In this document: piece after piece, positions 9,348-17,794 of the stretch
How positions within the stretch are numbered: position 1 is the stretch's first letter
Layout of the letters: the number at the start of each line of letters is the position of its first letter
Origin: Pontixanthobacter gangjinensis
GTDB taxonomy: Bacteria; Pseudomonadota; Alphaproteobacteria; Sphingomonadales; Sphingomonadaceae
Assembly (NCBI RefSeq): GCF_009827545.1
Contig: NZ_WTYS01000001.1
Location: 1,575,772-1,639,771, forward strand
Length of the DNA: 64,000 nt
Direction: 5' to 3'
Position numbers and translations under genes: made by a program
Notes under the pieces: model-generated
Databases searched by the model: none
What the model was told of the DNA's origin: nothing
The model's input: the letters and a program-made list of their open reading frames with translations, nothing else

Positions 9348-10799
9348 ATGTCATTTGCCGATCTCGGCCTTTCCGATGAACTTTTAAAAGCTGTAGCCGA
9401 TGCCGGTTACACCGAGCCAACGCCGATTCAGGCGCAGGCTATTCCCGCCGTACTGATGATGAAAGATCTCATCGGCATCGCCCAAACGGGCACAGGCAAA
9501 ACCGCTAGTTTCGTGCTGCCGATGATCGATGTTCTCGCCAGCGGCCGGCGCCGCGCGCGGATGCCCCGTTCCTTGATCCTTGAACCGACCCGAGAGCTCG
9601 CTGCCCAAGTTGCCGAGAATTTCGAGAAATACGGCGCAAACCATGATTTGAAAATGGCGCTGCTGATTGGCGGCGTGCAAATGGGCGACCAACTCAAGGC
9701 GCTTGACGAGGGTTGCGATGTTTTAATCGCGACGCCGGGCCGCCTGATGGACTTGTTCGAACGCGGCAAGATCATGCTAAACGGCTGCGAATTGCTGGTG
9801 ATCGATGAAGCTGACCGGATGCTCGATATGGGGTTCATTCCCGATATTGAATTTATCTGTGACAAGCTGCCAACGACGCGCCAGACGATGCTGTTTTCGG
9901 CTACCATGCCGCCAGTAATCAAGAAGCTGGCTGACAAGTTCCTGACCAATCCGAAGCAGATTGAAGTCAGCCGCGCTGCGTCCGCCAATGAAAATATCAC
10001 TGCGTTTAAAGTGATGATGACGCCGCGCAAAAAACACGAAGCGCTTAAATGGTTCTTGCACAACGATAACGTCGGCACAGCGATTGTTTTCTCGAACAAA
10101 AAAGTAACCGTCCGCGATTTGGCCAAAAAGCTGAAACGCGACGGGTTCAAAGTCGGTGAGATTCACGGCGATATGGACCAGTCGAGCCGGATTGCCGAGC
10201 TTGAGCTGTTCAAGTCCGGCGCCATCAACATTCTGGTCGCATCGGACGTTGCCGCTCGCGGTCTCGACATCAAAGGTGTCAGCCACGTCTTCAATTACGA
10301 CACGCCGTGGCACCCTGATGATTATGTCCACCGCGTTGGCCGCACAGGCCGCGCCGGAGCCAAGGGCAGGGCGTTTACCTTCGTGACCGCTGCGGATGCA
10401 GAAGCAATCAGTAACGTTGAGAAGCTAACCGGCGGTAAGATTGACGAGTACAAACCAGGCTCGCCGGCTGGTTCAGTCGAAGGCAAGCCGGTCCCGAAGA
10501 AGGCTGCATCCAAGAGCGAAGATCTACAAATCGACGCTTCGAAACAGGATAGCGCCCCGAAAGAGCGTTCTGACAAGCCAAGAAGAGCGCCTCGCAAACC
10601 GCGTGCTTCAAAGGACGATGCGCCAGCAGCACAAGTGAGCGAAGCGCAACCTTCTGAACCCAAGCCGACGCGCCGAGCAGTTTCGGACAAGAAGCCCGAA
10701 AGGGCCAAGCGTCCTTACCGTGACCATGACACGACACCGATCGAGCCGGGCGAATGGAATGGCCCGCTTCCCGGCTTTCTTGACGTAAGCGCGCTATAA
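9348..10799 (+). CDS. rhlE: DEAD-box RNA helicase, RhlE type
   Basis: ATP-dependent RNA helicase likely acting in ribosome assembly or RNA turnover. All core motifs are present in order: Q motif in EPTPIQAQAIP, Walker A AQTGTGKT, PTRELAAQ, TPGR, DEAD in VIDEADRMLDMGF, SAT, then ARGLDIKGVSHVFNYD and HRVGRTGRAG. The helicase core ends near residue 370. A basic, low-complexity tail of about 110 residues rich in Lys, Pro and Ser follows, as in other RhlE/DeaD proteins where such tails bind RNA. A hairpin with a short T run lies about 180 nt downstream. Confidence 0.93.
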   Translation: MSFADLGLSDELLKAVADAGYTEPTPIQAQAIPAVLMMKDLIGIAQTGTGKTASFVLPMIDVLASGRRRARMPRSLILEPTRELAAQVAENFEKYGANHDLKMALLIGGVQMGDQLKALDEGCDVLIATPGRLMDLFERGKIMLNGCELLVIDEADRMLDMGFIPDIEFICDKLPTTRQTMLFSATMPPVIKKLADKFLTNPKQIEVSRAASANENITAFKVMMTPRKKHEALKWFLHNDNVGTAIVFSNKKVTVRDLAKKLKRDGFKVGEIHGDMDQSSRIAELELFKSGAINILVASDVAARGLDIKGVSHVFNYDTPWHPDDYVHRVGRTGRAGAKGRAFTFVTAADAEAISNVEKLTGGKIDEYKPGSPAGSVEGKPVPKKAASKSEDLQIDASKQDSAPKERSDKPRRAPRKPRASKDDAPAAQVSEAQPSEPKPTRRAVSDKKPERAKRPYRDHDTTPIEPGEWNGPLPGFLDVSAL

Positions 10800-10982
10800 A
10801 CTTCCAAGCATTTCATCGCCATTTCCGCGGCAGCGGGAATGGCGTGGATGTTGGATCTAGGGTTACACCTGTAACCTAACACACCTCCAATAAGGCATTG
10901 AACTGCATAGATTACCCTGTTGGAAAGCGGGTGACACATTTGCTCGCGTGTTGAAACCAGCGCGAGCCAAATGTGCGGCCTG

Positions 10983-11008
10983 CCCCGCGCAAACCGGCGT
11001 GGGGTTTT
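10983..11008 (+). terminator. Hairpin terminator downstream of the RhlE-type helicase
   Basis: CCCCGCGC (10983-10990) pairs with GCGTGGGG (10997-11004), with one G-T pair, around a 6-nt loop, and TTTT follows directly. It is on the helicase strand but about 180 nt after its stop codon. Confidence 0.55.
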
Positions 11009-11052
11009 GAGACCGGATTCACATTTCCCAGATTCACATTTCAAAGAACAAA

Positions 11053-11081
11053 CTACAGGCTAGCCACTGGCTGGCTTGTAG
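11053..11081 (-). terminator. Hairpin downstream of the acyl-CoA synthetase gene
   Basis: A 13-bp stem with two G-T pairs (11053-11065 with 11069-11081) and a 3-nt loop. On the minus strand it lies 23 nt after the acyl-CoA synthetase stop and is followed by TTTGTTCTTT, which suits an intrinsic terminator. Confidence 0.6.
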
Positions 11082-11104
11082 GAAAGCTTGCTGTGATCCT
11101 TTGT

Positions 11105-12718
11105 CTAGGCCAGCAATTCATGCTCGCCTGCTTCATAGGCCTCTTGCAGTTTGAACTTCTGAATCTTTCCTGAGCCGGTCAACGGCCATTCGGTGACATT
11201 GATCCAATATGCCGGGGTCTTTTGCGGAGATAAGCGTTCACGGATGAAGGCCTTCAATTCGGCGGCGCTTGGCGGTGTACTGGCGCCGCTTCGAATGAAG
11301 CACGCAACTTGCTCGCCCCATTTCTCATCGGGGATGCCGACTACAGCAACTTCCTCAATCGCCGCATGTTCGAGCATGGCATTTTCAATTTCTGCGGGAA
11401 ACAGATTCTCTCCGCCGCGAATAATCATCTCTTTCACCCGGCCGGTAATCTTAACATAACCGCGCGCATCGATCCGGCCCAAATCACCGGTATGCAGCCA
11501 GCCGTCCTTGTCTATCGCGGCAGCAGTGCCTTCTGGATTGTCATTATATCCGATCATCACGCTGTAGGCTCGTGCGCAGATTTCGCCTTGTTCACCAATA
11601 GGCATTACGGCGTTGGTTTTGGGGTCTCGTATTGAAAGTTCTGTGTGGGCGGCGGGTTGACCAATCGTTTCGGTTAGATCTTCTAGAGTGTCTTCAAACC
11701 AGGTTTGCGTGATAACTGGCGATGTTTCGGTTTGGCCGTACACAATTTGAACGGGCGCACCGAACACATCGCGGGCATCCCGGCACAATTGCGGTGCGAC
11801 CATCGCGCCGCCGGACATGATCCGTTCAATCGATGAGACGTCGCTGCCCGAACTGCGAACTTCATCGATCAGCGCCACCAGCATTGTCGGAACGCCGAGA
11901 ATGAAGTCTGTTCTTTCCCGCTCGATAACCTTGACGACCATTGCCGGATCAAACATCGGTGCAAGCAACATAGTGGCGCCAGTACCAATGCCTCCAAGCG
12001 CGAGAACTGCGCAGCCCGTCGTATGGAACAATGGCATGTGGTGAATGAAGCTGCCGCCCTGTGTCACGCCGCCGCGGGTCATCGCATCAATTCCGTTTCG
12101 TACTAAACCCCGATGATGCAACAACGCTCCTTTCGGGAAGCCGGTGGTGCCGGAGGTGTATTGGATCTGAGCTGCATCGCCGGGTTCGGGGTCGCGCAAT
12201 GCGCCCTTATTTTCGCCCGCGTAAAGCGCGCTATGATCGGTTAGGAGAATGCGGTGCTTTATTGCAGGAATTTCGTCGCAGACTGAATCGGCAATCGCCT
12301 GCATCGGATTCCCGCGAAAATCGGTGACGTAATAAATCGCTTCTGAGCGGGATTGCTCAAGAACGAACTTCAATTCCCGTTTTTGATAGGCTGGATTTAC
12401 AGTTACCAGCGTAACACCGGCAAGCCCGCAGGCCAGTTCCAGCAGCACCCATTCAGGCAGATTGTTGGCATACACAGCAATGCGAGCGCCCTCGTCGTGA
12501 CGGGTGGCAAGTGCACGAGCCAAACGTTCTACGTCCGCTTGCAAAGCTGCATAAGTCCAGCTGCGAGCAATATCGCCCGAATAGGTAAGTTCTTTGAGGG
12601 CGGGCTGTGATGGCGCGCGGCCCACAGCCTTGCGCAACATATCTCCGATCGTCATGGCAGCTGGCTCTGGCCCGCCTTGAGCTGGAAAATAGGACTCTGT
12701 CAGTTCCACTTTATACAT
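11105..12718 (-). CDS. AMP-forming acyl-CoA synthetase
   Basis: Activates a carboxylic acid, probably a fatty acid, to its CoA thioester through an acyl-adenylate. The 537-residue protein has the AMP/P-loop motif YTSGTTGFPKGALLHHRG near residue 185, IVYGQTETSPVI (A5 motif), GWLHTGDLGRID (A7), the hinge GRVKEMIIRGGENLFPAEIE (A8), and the catalytic lysine in LTGSGKIQKFKL near the C-terminus. Length and motifs fit the FadD/FadK-like group; chain-length preference is not deducible. No other beta-oxidation genes are nearby. Confidence 0.9.
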   Translation of the reverse strand: MYKVELTESYFPAQGGPEPAAMTIGDMLRKAVGRAPSQPALKELTYSGDIARSWTYAALQADVERLARALATRHDEGARIAVYANNLPEWVLLELACGLAGVTLVTVNPAYQKRELKFVLEQSRSEAIYYVTDFRGNPMQAIADSVCDEIPAIKHRILLTDHSALYAGENKGALRDPEPGDAAQIQYTSGTTGFPKGALLHHRGLVRNGIDAMTRGGVTQGGSFIHHMPLFHTTGCAVLALGGIGTGATMLLAPMFDPAMVVKVIERERTDFILGVPTMLVALIDEVRSSGSDVSSIERIMSGGAMVAPQLCRDARDVFGAPVQIVYGQTETSPVITQTWFEDTLEDLTETIGQPAAHTELSIRDPKTNAVMPIGEQGEICARAYSVMIGYNDNPEGTAAAIDKDGWLHTGDLGRIDARGYVKITGRVKEMIIRGGENLFPAEIENAMLEHAAIEEVAVVGIPDEKWGEQVACFIRSGASTPPSAAELKAFIRERLSPQKTPAYWINVTEWPLTGSGKIQKFKLQEAYEAGEHELLA

Positions 12719-12803
12719 CGGTCGCCTCCCAAACGAACTTCATGCTAAGTTTTTCAAGGGAGGATGTCTACGTCCTGCTGGATTGATATCGCTGCGTTCA
12801 ACC

Positions 12804-15104
12804 TCAATCCGCCAGCGTTACAAAACTGTCGATCACGCGCTTTGTGCCGGCCTGTTCGAAGTTGATCTCCAGCTTGTTGCCTTCTTGCGCCATTACCGTT
12901 CCATAGCCGAATTTATCGTGGAACACGCGGCTGCCTAGCGCGATGTCACTGCGCGGCCTTGCAGCGAAGCTGGCGGCGCTTCGGCGCGGCTCCTTCACCA
13001 CTGATTGCCTGGTGTCGTAGCCGGTCGATAGCGCTCGCTGCCAGCCAGGGCCGCGTGCGTCGCTGCGCGATTTGCTGACATGGGCGAAGGGGTCGGCTTC
13101 TTCTGACCAGTTTGCGCGCCACAATGACGCGCCGCCGGTCATAGTTGTTTCGCGGTCGACAAATTCATCGGGCAATTCTTCGACAAAGCGGCTCGGAATG
13201 CTGCTGTTCCATTGGCCGTAAATCCGGCGGTTAGCGGCGTGCAAAATTGTACAACGGCGTTTTGCGCGAGTGATTGCGACATAGGCGAGACGGCGTTCCT
13301 CCTCCAGACTGGCGAGGCCGCCCTCATCGAGCGATCGCTGCGATGGGAACACGCCTTCTTCCCACCCGGGCAGGAAAACGTTGTTAAACTCCAACCCCTT
13401 CGCGCCGTGCATCGTCATGATGGTAACTTTCTCGCCATCGCTGCGCGATTCATTGTCCATCACCAGACTGACATGTTCGAGGAAATCGCCGAGCGATTCA
13501 TACTCCTCCATCGCGCGGGCAAGTTCGGACAGGTTTTCTACCCGACCAGCGGCTTCGGTAGAGCGTTCCGCCTCCAGCATCGCGCTGTATCCGCTTTCAT
13601 CAAGGACCGTGCGGAGCAATTCAGACGGGGTTACTTGCGGTTCCATCTCCCGCCAGCGCAGGAAGTCGCGCATCAACGTGCCAATCGTGTTCGCGGCACG
13701 TTTGGGCAGTTCGTCGCTATCGGCCAATTGCAACGAAGCGGCAGCGAGGGGGAGGCCGCTCGCACGCGAATATTGGAACATCTTCTCAAGCGTCTTGGCG
13801 CCGAGCCCGCGCTTTGGCTGGTTATAAATCCGTTCGAATGCCAAATCGTCTTGTGGCTGCGCAATCACTCGCAAATAAGCCAGCGCATCGCGTATTTCGG
13901 CGCGTTCATAGAACCGGAAACCGCCGATGATTCGGTAATTGAGACCAATCTGGATAAACCGGTCCTCGAACTCGCGTGTCTGATATTGTGCGCGCACAAG
14001 AATGGCGATTTCGTCAAGTGGAGCGCCCTCGCGCTCCAGCCGTTCAATTTCTTCGCCAACGCGCCGAGCTTCTTCGGGTGCGTCCCACACGCCGATCACG
14101 CGGACTTTGTCGCCGTTTGGAATTTCGGTCCACAACGTTTTGCCCAGCCGCTCGCTATTGGCGTCAATCAGGCCCGATGCGGCGGCAAGGATTTGCGGAG
14201 TGGAACGGTAATTCTGCTCAAGTTTGACCACCTTCGCACCTGGGAAATCACGCTCAAACCGGAGGATGTTGGCAACTTCCGCGCCTCGCCATGAATAGAT
14301 CGACTGGTCGTCATCGCCGACCACGCAGATGTTCTTGCGCTCCTGCGCCAGCAGCCGAAGCCACAGATATTGGACCGCATTAGTGTCCTGATATTCGTCG
14401 ACCAGAATATATTTGAAGCGCTGACGGTATTGGTTGAGCACTTCTCGGTGGGTGCGAAAAATATTGAGAACATGGAGCAGCAAGTCACCGAAATCACACG
14501 CATTCAGTTCTTTCAGACGGTCTTGATAGAGCTGGTAGAATTTCTGCCCCAGGCCATTCGCATAGGCTTCGTTTTCCGCTGCATCGAGGTCGGCGGGGTT
14601 AAGGCCGCGGTTCTTCCACCGGTCCAGCAATCCGGCCAGCATCCGCGGCGGCCAGCGCTTTTCGTCCACTTCCTGATCGCGGATGAGTTGCTTTAGCAGG
14701 CGCAGCTGATCATCGGTGTCGATAATGGTGTAATTGCTTTTCAATCCGACCAATTCGGCATGGCGGCGCAGCATTTTGGCAGCGATTGAATGGAATGTGC
14801 CAAGCCAAGGCATACCCTCGACCGCATCGCCGATATGGCGGCCAACCCGCTCGCGCATCTCGCGCGCGGCCTTGTTGGTGAAGGTGACGCACAGGATTTC
14901 GCTCGGCCATGCTTTGCGCATCGCCACCAGATGCGCGAGACGCGCGGTCAGCGCGGCGGTTTTGCCCGTCCCGGCTCCTGCCAGCATCAGCACCGGACCT
15001 TCTGTGGTCAGCACAGCTTCCTTCTGCGGCGTGTTCAATTGCGCGGCATAGGCGGGAATCTGGCCGTGATCGGGCGTTGCAGAAGAGGGGCTTGCATCGG
15101 TCAT
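12804..15104 (-). CDS. uvrD: ATP-dependent DNA helicase UvrD/PcrA
   Basis: Superfamily 1A 3'-5' DNA helicase for nucleotide-excision and mismatch repair. 766 residues. Motifs in order: Q motif and Walker A in LMLAGAGTGKTAALTARLAHL's core GAGTGKT, CVTFTNKAAREMRER (Ia), VDEYQDTNAVQY (II), GDDDQSIYSWRGA (III), LEQNYRS (IV), TMHGAKGLEFNNVFLPGWEEG (V) and RRLAYVAITRAKR (VI). The C-terminal about 60 residues end in a Tudor-like segment (GSRVFHDKFGYGTVMAQEG), the part of PcrA/UvrD that contacts RNA polymerase. It is followed on the same strand by the acyl-CoA synthetase gene, 85 nt away. Confidence 0.95.
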   Translation of the reverse strand: MTDASPSSATPDHGQIPAYAAQLNTPQKEAVLTTEGPVLMLAGAGTGKTAALTARLAHLVAMRKAWPSEILCVTFTNKAAREMRERVGRHIGDAVEGMPWLGTFHSIAAKMLRRHAELVGLKSNYTIIDTDDQLRLLKQLIRDQEVDEKRWPPRMLAGLLDRWKNRGLNPADLDAAENEAYANGLGQKFYQLYQDRLKELNACDFGDLLLHVLNIFRTHREVLNQYRQRFKYILVDEYQDTNAVQYLWLRLLAQERKNICVVGDDDQSIYSWRGAEVANILRFERDFPGAKVVKLEQNYRSTPQILAAASGLIDANSERLGKTLWTEIPNGDKVRVIGVWDAPEEARRVGEEIERLEREGAPLDEIAILVRAQYQTREFEDRFIQIGLNYRIIGGFRFYERAEIRDALAYLRVIAQPQDDLAFERIYNQPKRGLGAKTLEKMFQYSRASGLPLAAASLQLADSDELPKRAANTIGTLMRDFLRWREMEPQVTPSELLRTVLDESGYSAMLEAERSTEAAGRVENLSELARAMEEYESLGDFLEHVSLVMDNESRSDGEKVTIMTMHGAKGLEFNNVFLPGWEEGVFPSQRSLDEGGLASLEEERRLAYVAITRAKRRCTILHAANRRIYGQWNSSIPSRFVEELPDEFVDRETTMTGGASLWRANWSEEADPFAHVSKSRSDARGPGWQRALSTGYDTRQSVVKEPRRSAASFAARPRSDIALGSRVFHDKFGYGTVMAQEGNKLEINFEQAGTKRVIDSFVTLAD

Positions 15105-15168
15105 AATGAAGGTGAACAGTTAGAGAACATTTGCCACAACCGCAAGCGCAGCTGCACCGAACGCAGAG

Positions 15169-15723
15169 CTATTCGGCGGTTTCTAATAAGCGGAGAAACG
15201 ATAGCTTGGCTTTGCCGACTTTGCGGCTGGTTACGACATCAAGTCCCTTGACCGAAACATCTTCGGGATTGGAGGTTTCGAGCACCATCCATGTTGCGGG
15301 CCCGATCCAGCCAAGTCGGTTCAGCTTGTCGAGCGCAACCATGCCTGCGCCTGTTTCATAAGGCGGGTCGAGCAGAATCAGATCGAGCGGCTGGCGCGCA
15401 GGTCCGAGTGTCAGAACCGATCCCGCGCGGACATCGCTGCGGTCGCGTGCGCTCAATGTTGTGATATTGGCGCGGAGAGATTTCAACGCGTATTCTTCCT
15501 GTTCGACAAACAGGCAATGCGCCGCGCCGCGTGAAAGGGCCTCCAGCCCGAGAGTGCCCGAACCCGCGAACAAATCCGCGACACGAAGGCCCTCGAACGA
15601 GCCAAGGCGGCTGGTCAGCATGCTGAACAATGTCTCGCGTGTGCGGTCCGCTGTGGGGCGCGTTGTTTCCCCTTTGGGCGCGACAAGCTTGCGGCCGCGC
15701 CATTCGCCAGAAATAATCCTCAT
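15169..15723 (-). CDS. rsmD: 16S rRNA (guanine(966)-N2)-methyltransferase
   Basis: SAM-dependent methyltransferase that modifies G966 of 16S rRNA. 184 residues. It starts MRIISGEWRGRKLVAPKG, then has RPTADRTRETLFSML, the SAM-binding motif VADLFAGSGTLGLEALSRGA, and the catalytic LILLDPPYETG (DPPY, typical of N2/N6 methyltransferases). The start overlaps the stop of the upstream pseudouridine synthase by 4 nt (ATGA), which indicates translational coupling. Confidence 0.93.
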   Translation of the reverse strand: MRIISGEWRGRKLVAPKGETTRPTADRTRETLFSMLTSRLGSFEGLRVADLFAGSGTLGLEALSRGAAHCLFVEQEEYALKSLRANITTLSARDRSDVRAGSVLTLGPARQPLDLILLDPPYETGAGMVALDKLNRLGWIGPATWMVLETSNPEDVSVKGLDVVTSRKVGKAKLSFLRLLETAE

Positions 15724-16517
15724 TTACGCGGCTCGCGGATCAGCTGTTTACGGTAGCGTTCAACTTCGATCTGGGTGACCTCGCTGACCATACCGCGTTT
15801 CAGATCGCCAAGCGTGAAGGGGCCGTAAGTCGTCCGCATCAGGCGCGAGACTTGAAGCCCAAGATGTTCGAGAACGTTGCGCACCTCGCGGTTTTTGCCC
15901 TCGGTCAAGGTCATCTCGATCCATTTGTTACGGCCCGAACTGCGTTCCATATTGGCGTTGATCTGCCCGTAACGTACGCCTTCGATGGTGATGCCATGCA
16001 TCAGGTCGTCGAGCTGGCTTTGCGTGATGTCACCAAATGCGCGCGCACGGTATGTCCGCGGCACTTCTGAGCTGGGCAATTCCATAGCCCGTTTCAGCGC
16101 GCCGTCATTGGTCATCAACAGCAACCCCTCTGTGTTGAGATCGAGCCGCCCGACCGGCATGACGCGCGGGGCGTCTTTGGGCATGGCGTTGACCAGCGCA
16201 TCATATATCGTCCGGCGGCCGCTGAAATCGCGCTCTGCGGTCAGCAATCCCGGTGGCTTATGGAAGCAGAACAAGCGAGCGGGGGCGGGTTTACCCACGG
16301 GTTTTCCGTCCACCGTCACACCGGTCAAATCGGGGATGATGGTTGCTGCGGTTTCGAGGACTTTGCCCTCGATCGCGACGCGGCCATCTTCGATCATCCG
16401 CTCAACCTCGCGGCGGCTCGCAATACCGGCGCGAGCGAGCAGTTTGGCGATGCGGTGCCCCTCAGGGCGGGTGTCATCAGACTTGGGAGCAGCAGGGGTG
16501 GGGGTGATTTTTACCAT
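15720..16517 (-). CDS. rluB: rRNA pseudouridine synthase, RsuA/RluB family
   Basis: Isomerises a specific uridine in rRNA to pseudouridine. The N-terminal S4 RNA-binding domain (RIAKLLARAGIASRREVERMI, about residues 22-42, core only) is followed by the catalytic domain with the active aspartate in VGRLDLNTEGLLLMTNDG. The C-terminal GKNREVRNVLEHLGLQV segment is typical of RsuA/RluB/RluE enzymes. RluB (23S position 2605) is the commonest alphaproteobacterial assignment, but RluE or RsuA specificity is not excluded. It forms a two-gene rRNA-modification operon with rsmD. Confidence 0.85.
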   Translation of the reverse strand: MVKITPTPAAPKSDDTRPEGHRIAKLLARAGIASRREVERMIEDGRVAIEGKVLETAATIIPDLTGVTVDGKPVGKPAPARLFCFHKPPGLLTAERDFSGRRTIYDALVNAMPKDAPRVMPVGRLDLNTEGLLLMTNDGALKRAMELPSSEVPRTYRARAFGDITQSQLDDLMHGITIEGVRYGQINANMERSSGRNKWIEMTLTEGKNREVRNVLEHLGLQVSRLMRTTYGPFTLGDLKRGMVSEVTQIEVERYRKQLIREPRK

Positions 16518-16549
16518 GGCGCGCGGGTTACGCGCTCAATTGCCGCCAC

Positions 16550-17722
16550 TCAACCGAAATCGGCGAGCGCCGCCTGTACGGTTTCGTGGAAGCGCAGGAT
16601 ACCCGTTTCAAGACTGCCAAGCGTCAATTCGGGAACTACCCCTGTTTCAAGACCCTGTTGGCCAAGCTCCGCCGCGCGGAAGTCTTCGCTGGCAAACACA
16701 CCGCCATCGAGCAGGTTCCAGCTGCGATCCCAATGGTCGCGCGCTTTGTCGGTCTGTGGTTCTTCGGGAATTAACATGAAATCTTCGACAATTGTCTGAT
16801 TATGCGCATTCGGCATCAGCACCATCACATTGACGTAATCGGGGCTGGGGATGATGATGGTCGCTGGCAGCAATTGATAGGCGAAGGTAATTACCCGCCG
16901 CATTGCTGCCATATCATTCAAGTCGATACCCTCCAGATCCTCCAGCCTTCCCACGGCAGAGCGTGCGTGTGGGCCGATCATATCGCCGGCGGTAATCCCG
17001 TCTTTGAAAAACGGTCCGATGGTTTTCGCATGGAGGCGGGTGACGTGGTAGCTTTCGAGGAAAGCGTCCATGATCAGTTTCCAGTTGCCGGCAACTTGAT
17101 GTGTCTTGCGGCGATAAAGATGGTGGTTTGCCATTCCGAACGCGTCGAAATCTTCGCCAAGTGTCTTAGCCATGGTGAAGTCGGCGCCTTGCACCGGCGC
17201 AAACCAGATCAGCCCGCCCGCCTCGACGCTGGGCAATTCGACCAGCGAATTTTCCGACTTATCAAGGCCGGGGAATGTATCGGGGCGGGGCAGAGCGAGA
17301 AGCTTGCCGTCGAGTTTATAGGTCCAAGCGTGATAGGGGCACACCAGCCGCTTCGCGCATTGAACATCAGCGCCTTCCACCAGTCGCGTGCCGCGGTGGC
17401 GGCAAACATTGAGGAAGACATGCGCTGTGCCCTCGGCATCGCGGGTAATAAGCAATGGCCTGCCCGTTTGGTCATGCGGCACCGCCATGCCGGGTTCGGG
17501 TAGAAGGGCGGAAGGTGCAATCACTTGCGGCAGCCGGTCGAACAAAGCGGCTTTTTCACGCAGCCAATGCGCCGGATCGGTGTAGACCGAGGCAGGGACA
17601 TGAGTAATCCCTGCTGAATTGCGCGTTTCCTCCCGCGCTATCGCCTGCGCCAGAGCCAATTGGCCAGCGGTCGGGCTGGAGGCGGGGGGTAAATCTGCGG
17701 ACATGGTTCCGGCGTTGTTCAT
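16550..17722 (-). CDS. Rieske-type ring-hydroxylating oxygenase, alpha subunit
   Basis: Catalytic subunit of a Rieske non-haem iron oxygenase. 390 residues. The Rieske [2Fe-2S] ligands are C107 and H109 (VCRHRGTRLVE) and C128 and H131 (LVCPYHAWTY). The mononuclear iron site is in MDAFLESYHVTRLHAKT, where the two His are four residues apart. No beta subunit, ferredoxin or reductase gene is adjacent, so electron donors must be encoded elsewhere. The substrate is unknown; aromatic, choline/betaine-type and sterol-type substrates all occur in this superfamily. It is divergent from the AmpG-type gene. Confidence 0.88.
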   Translation of the reverse strand: MNNAGTMSADLPPASSPTAGQLALAQAIAREETRNSAGITHVPASVYTDPAHWLREKAALFDRLPQVIAPSALLPEPGMAVPHDQTGRPLLITRDAEGTAHVFLNVCRHRGTRLVEGADVQCAKRLVCPYHAWTYKLDGKLLALPRPDTFPGLDKSENSLVELPSVEAGGLIWFAPVQGADFTMAKTLGEDFDAFGMANHHLYRRKTHQVAGNWKLIMDAFLESYHVTRLHAKTIGPFFKDGITAGDMIGPHARSAVGRLEDLEGIDLNDMAAMRRVITFAYQLLPATIIIPSPDYVNVMVLMPNAHNQTIVEDFMLIPEEPQTDKARDHWDRSWNLLDGGVFASEDFRAAELGQQGLETGVVPELTLGSLETGILRFHETVQAALADFG

Positions 17723-17794
17723 GCGGGACTTCCCTAAATCGTCAATCGCGCTACTGTCGCACGAAATCGCATTTATAAAAAGAGACGGGGTTAA

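Larger units (their letters stand above)
10800..11104. other. 305-nt convergent intergenic region
   Basis: Non-coding gap between the converging helicase and acyl-CoA synthetase genes. It holds a 16-bp palindrome GGTTACACCTGTAACC at 10861-10876, the hairpin with T run at 10983-11008, a short direct repeat GATTCACATTT (about 11016 and 11034), and a 13-bp-stem hairpin at 11053-11081. I find no convincing gene in it. Confidence 0.6.

Noticed and set aside
13212-14294. 360-codon open frame opposite uvrD
   Set aside because: Shadow of the helicase gene; no plausible product.
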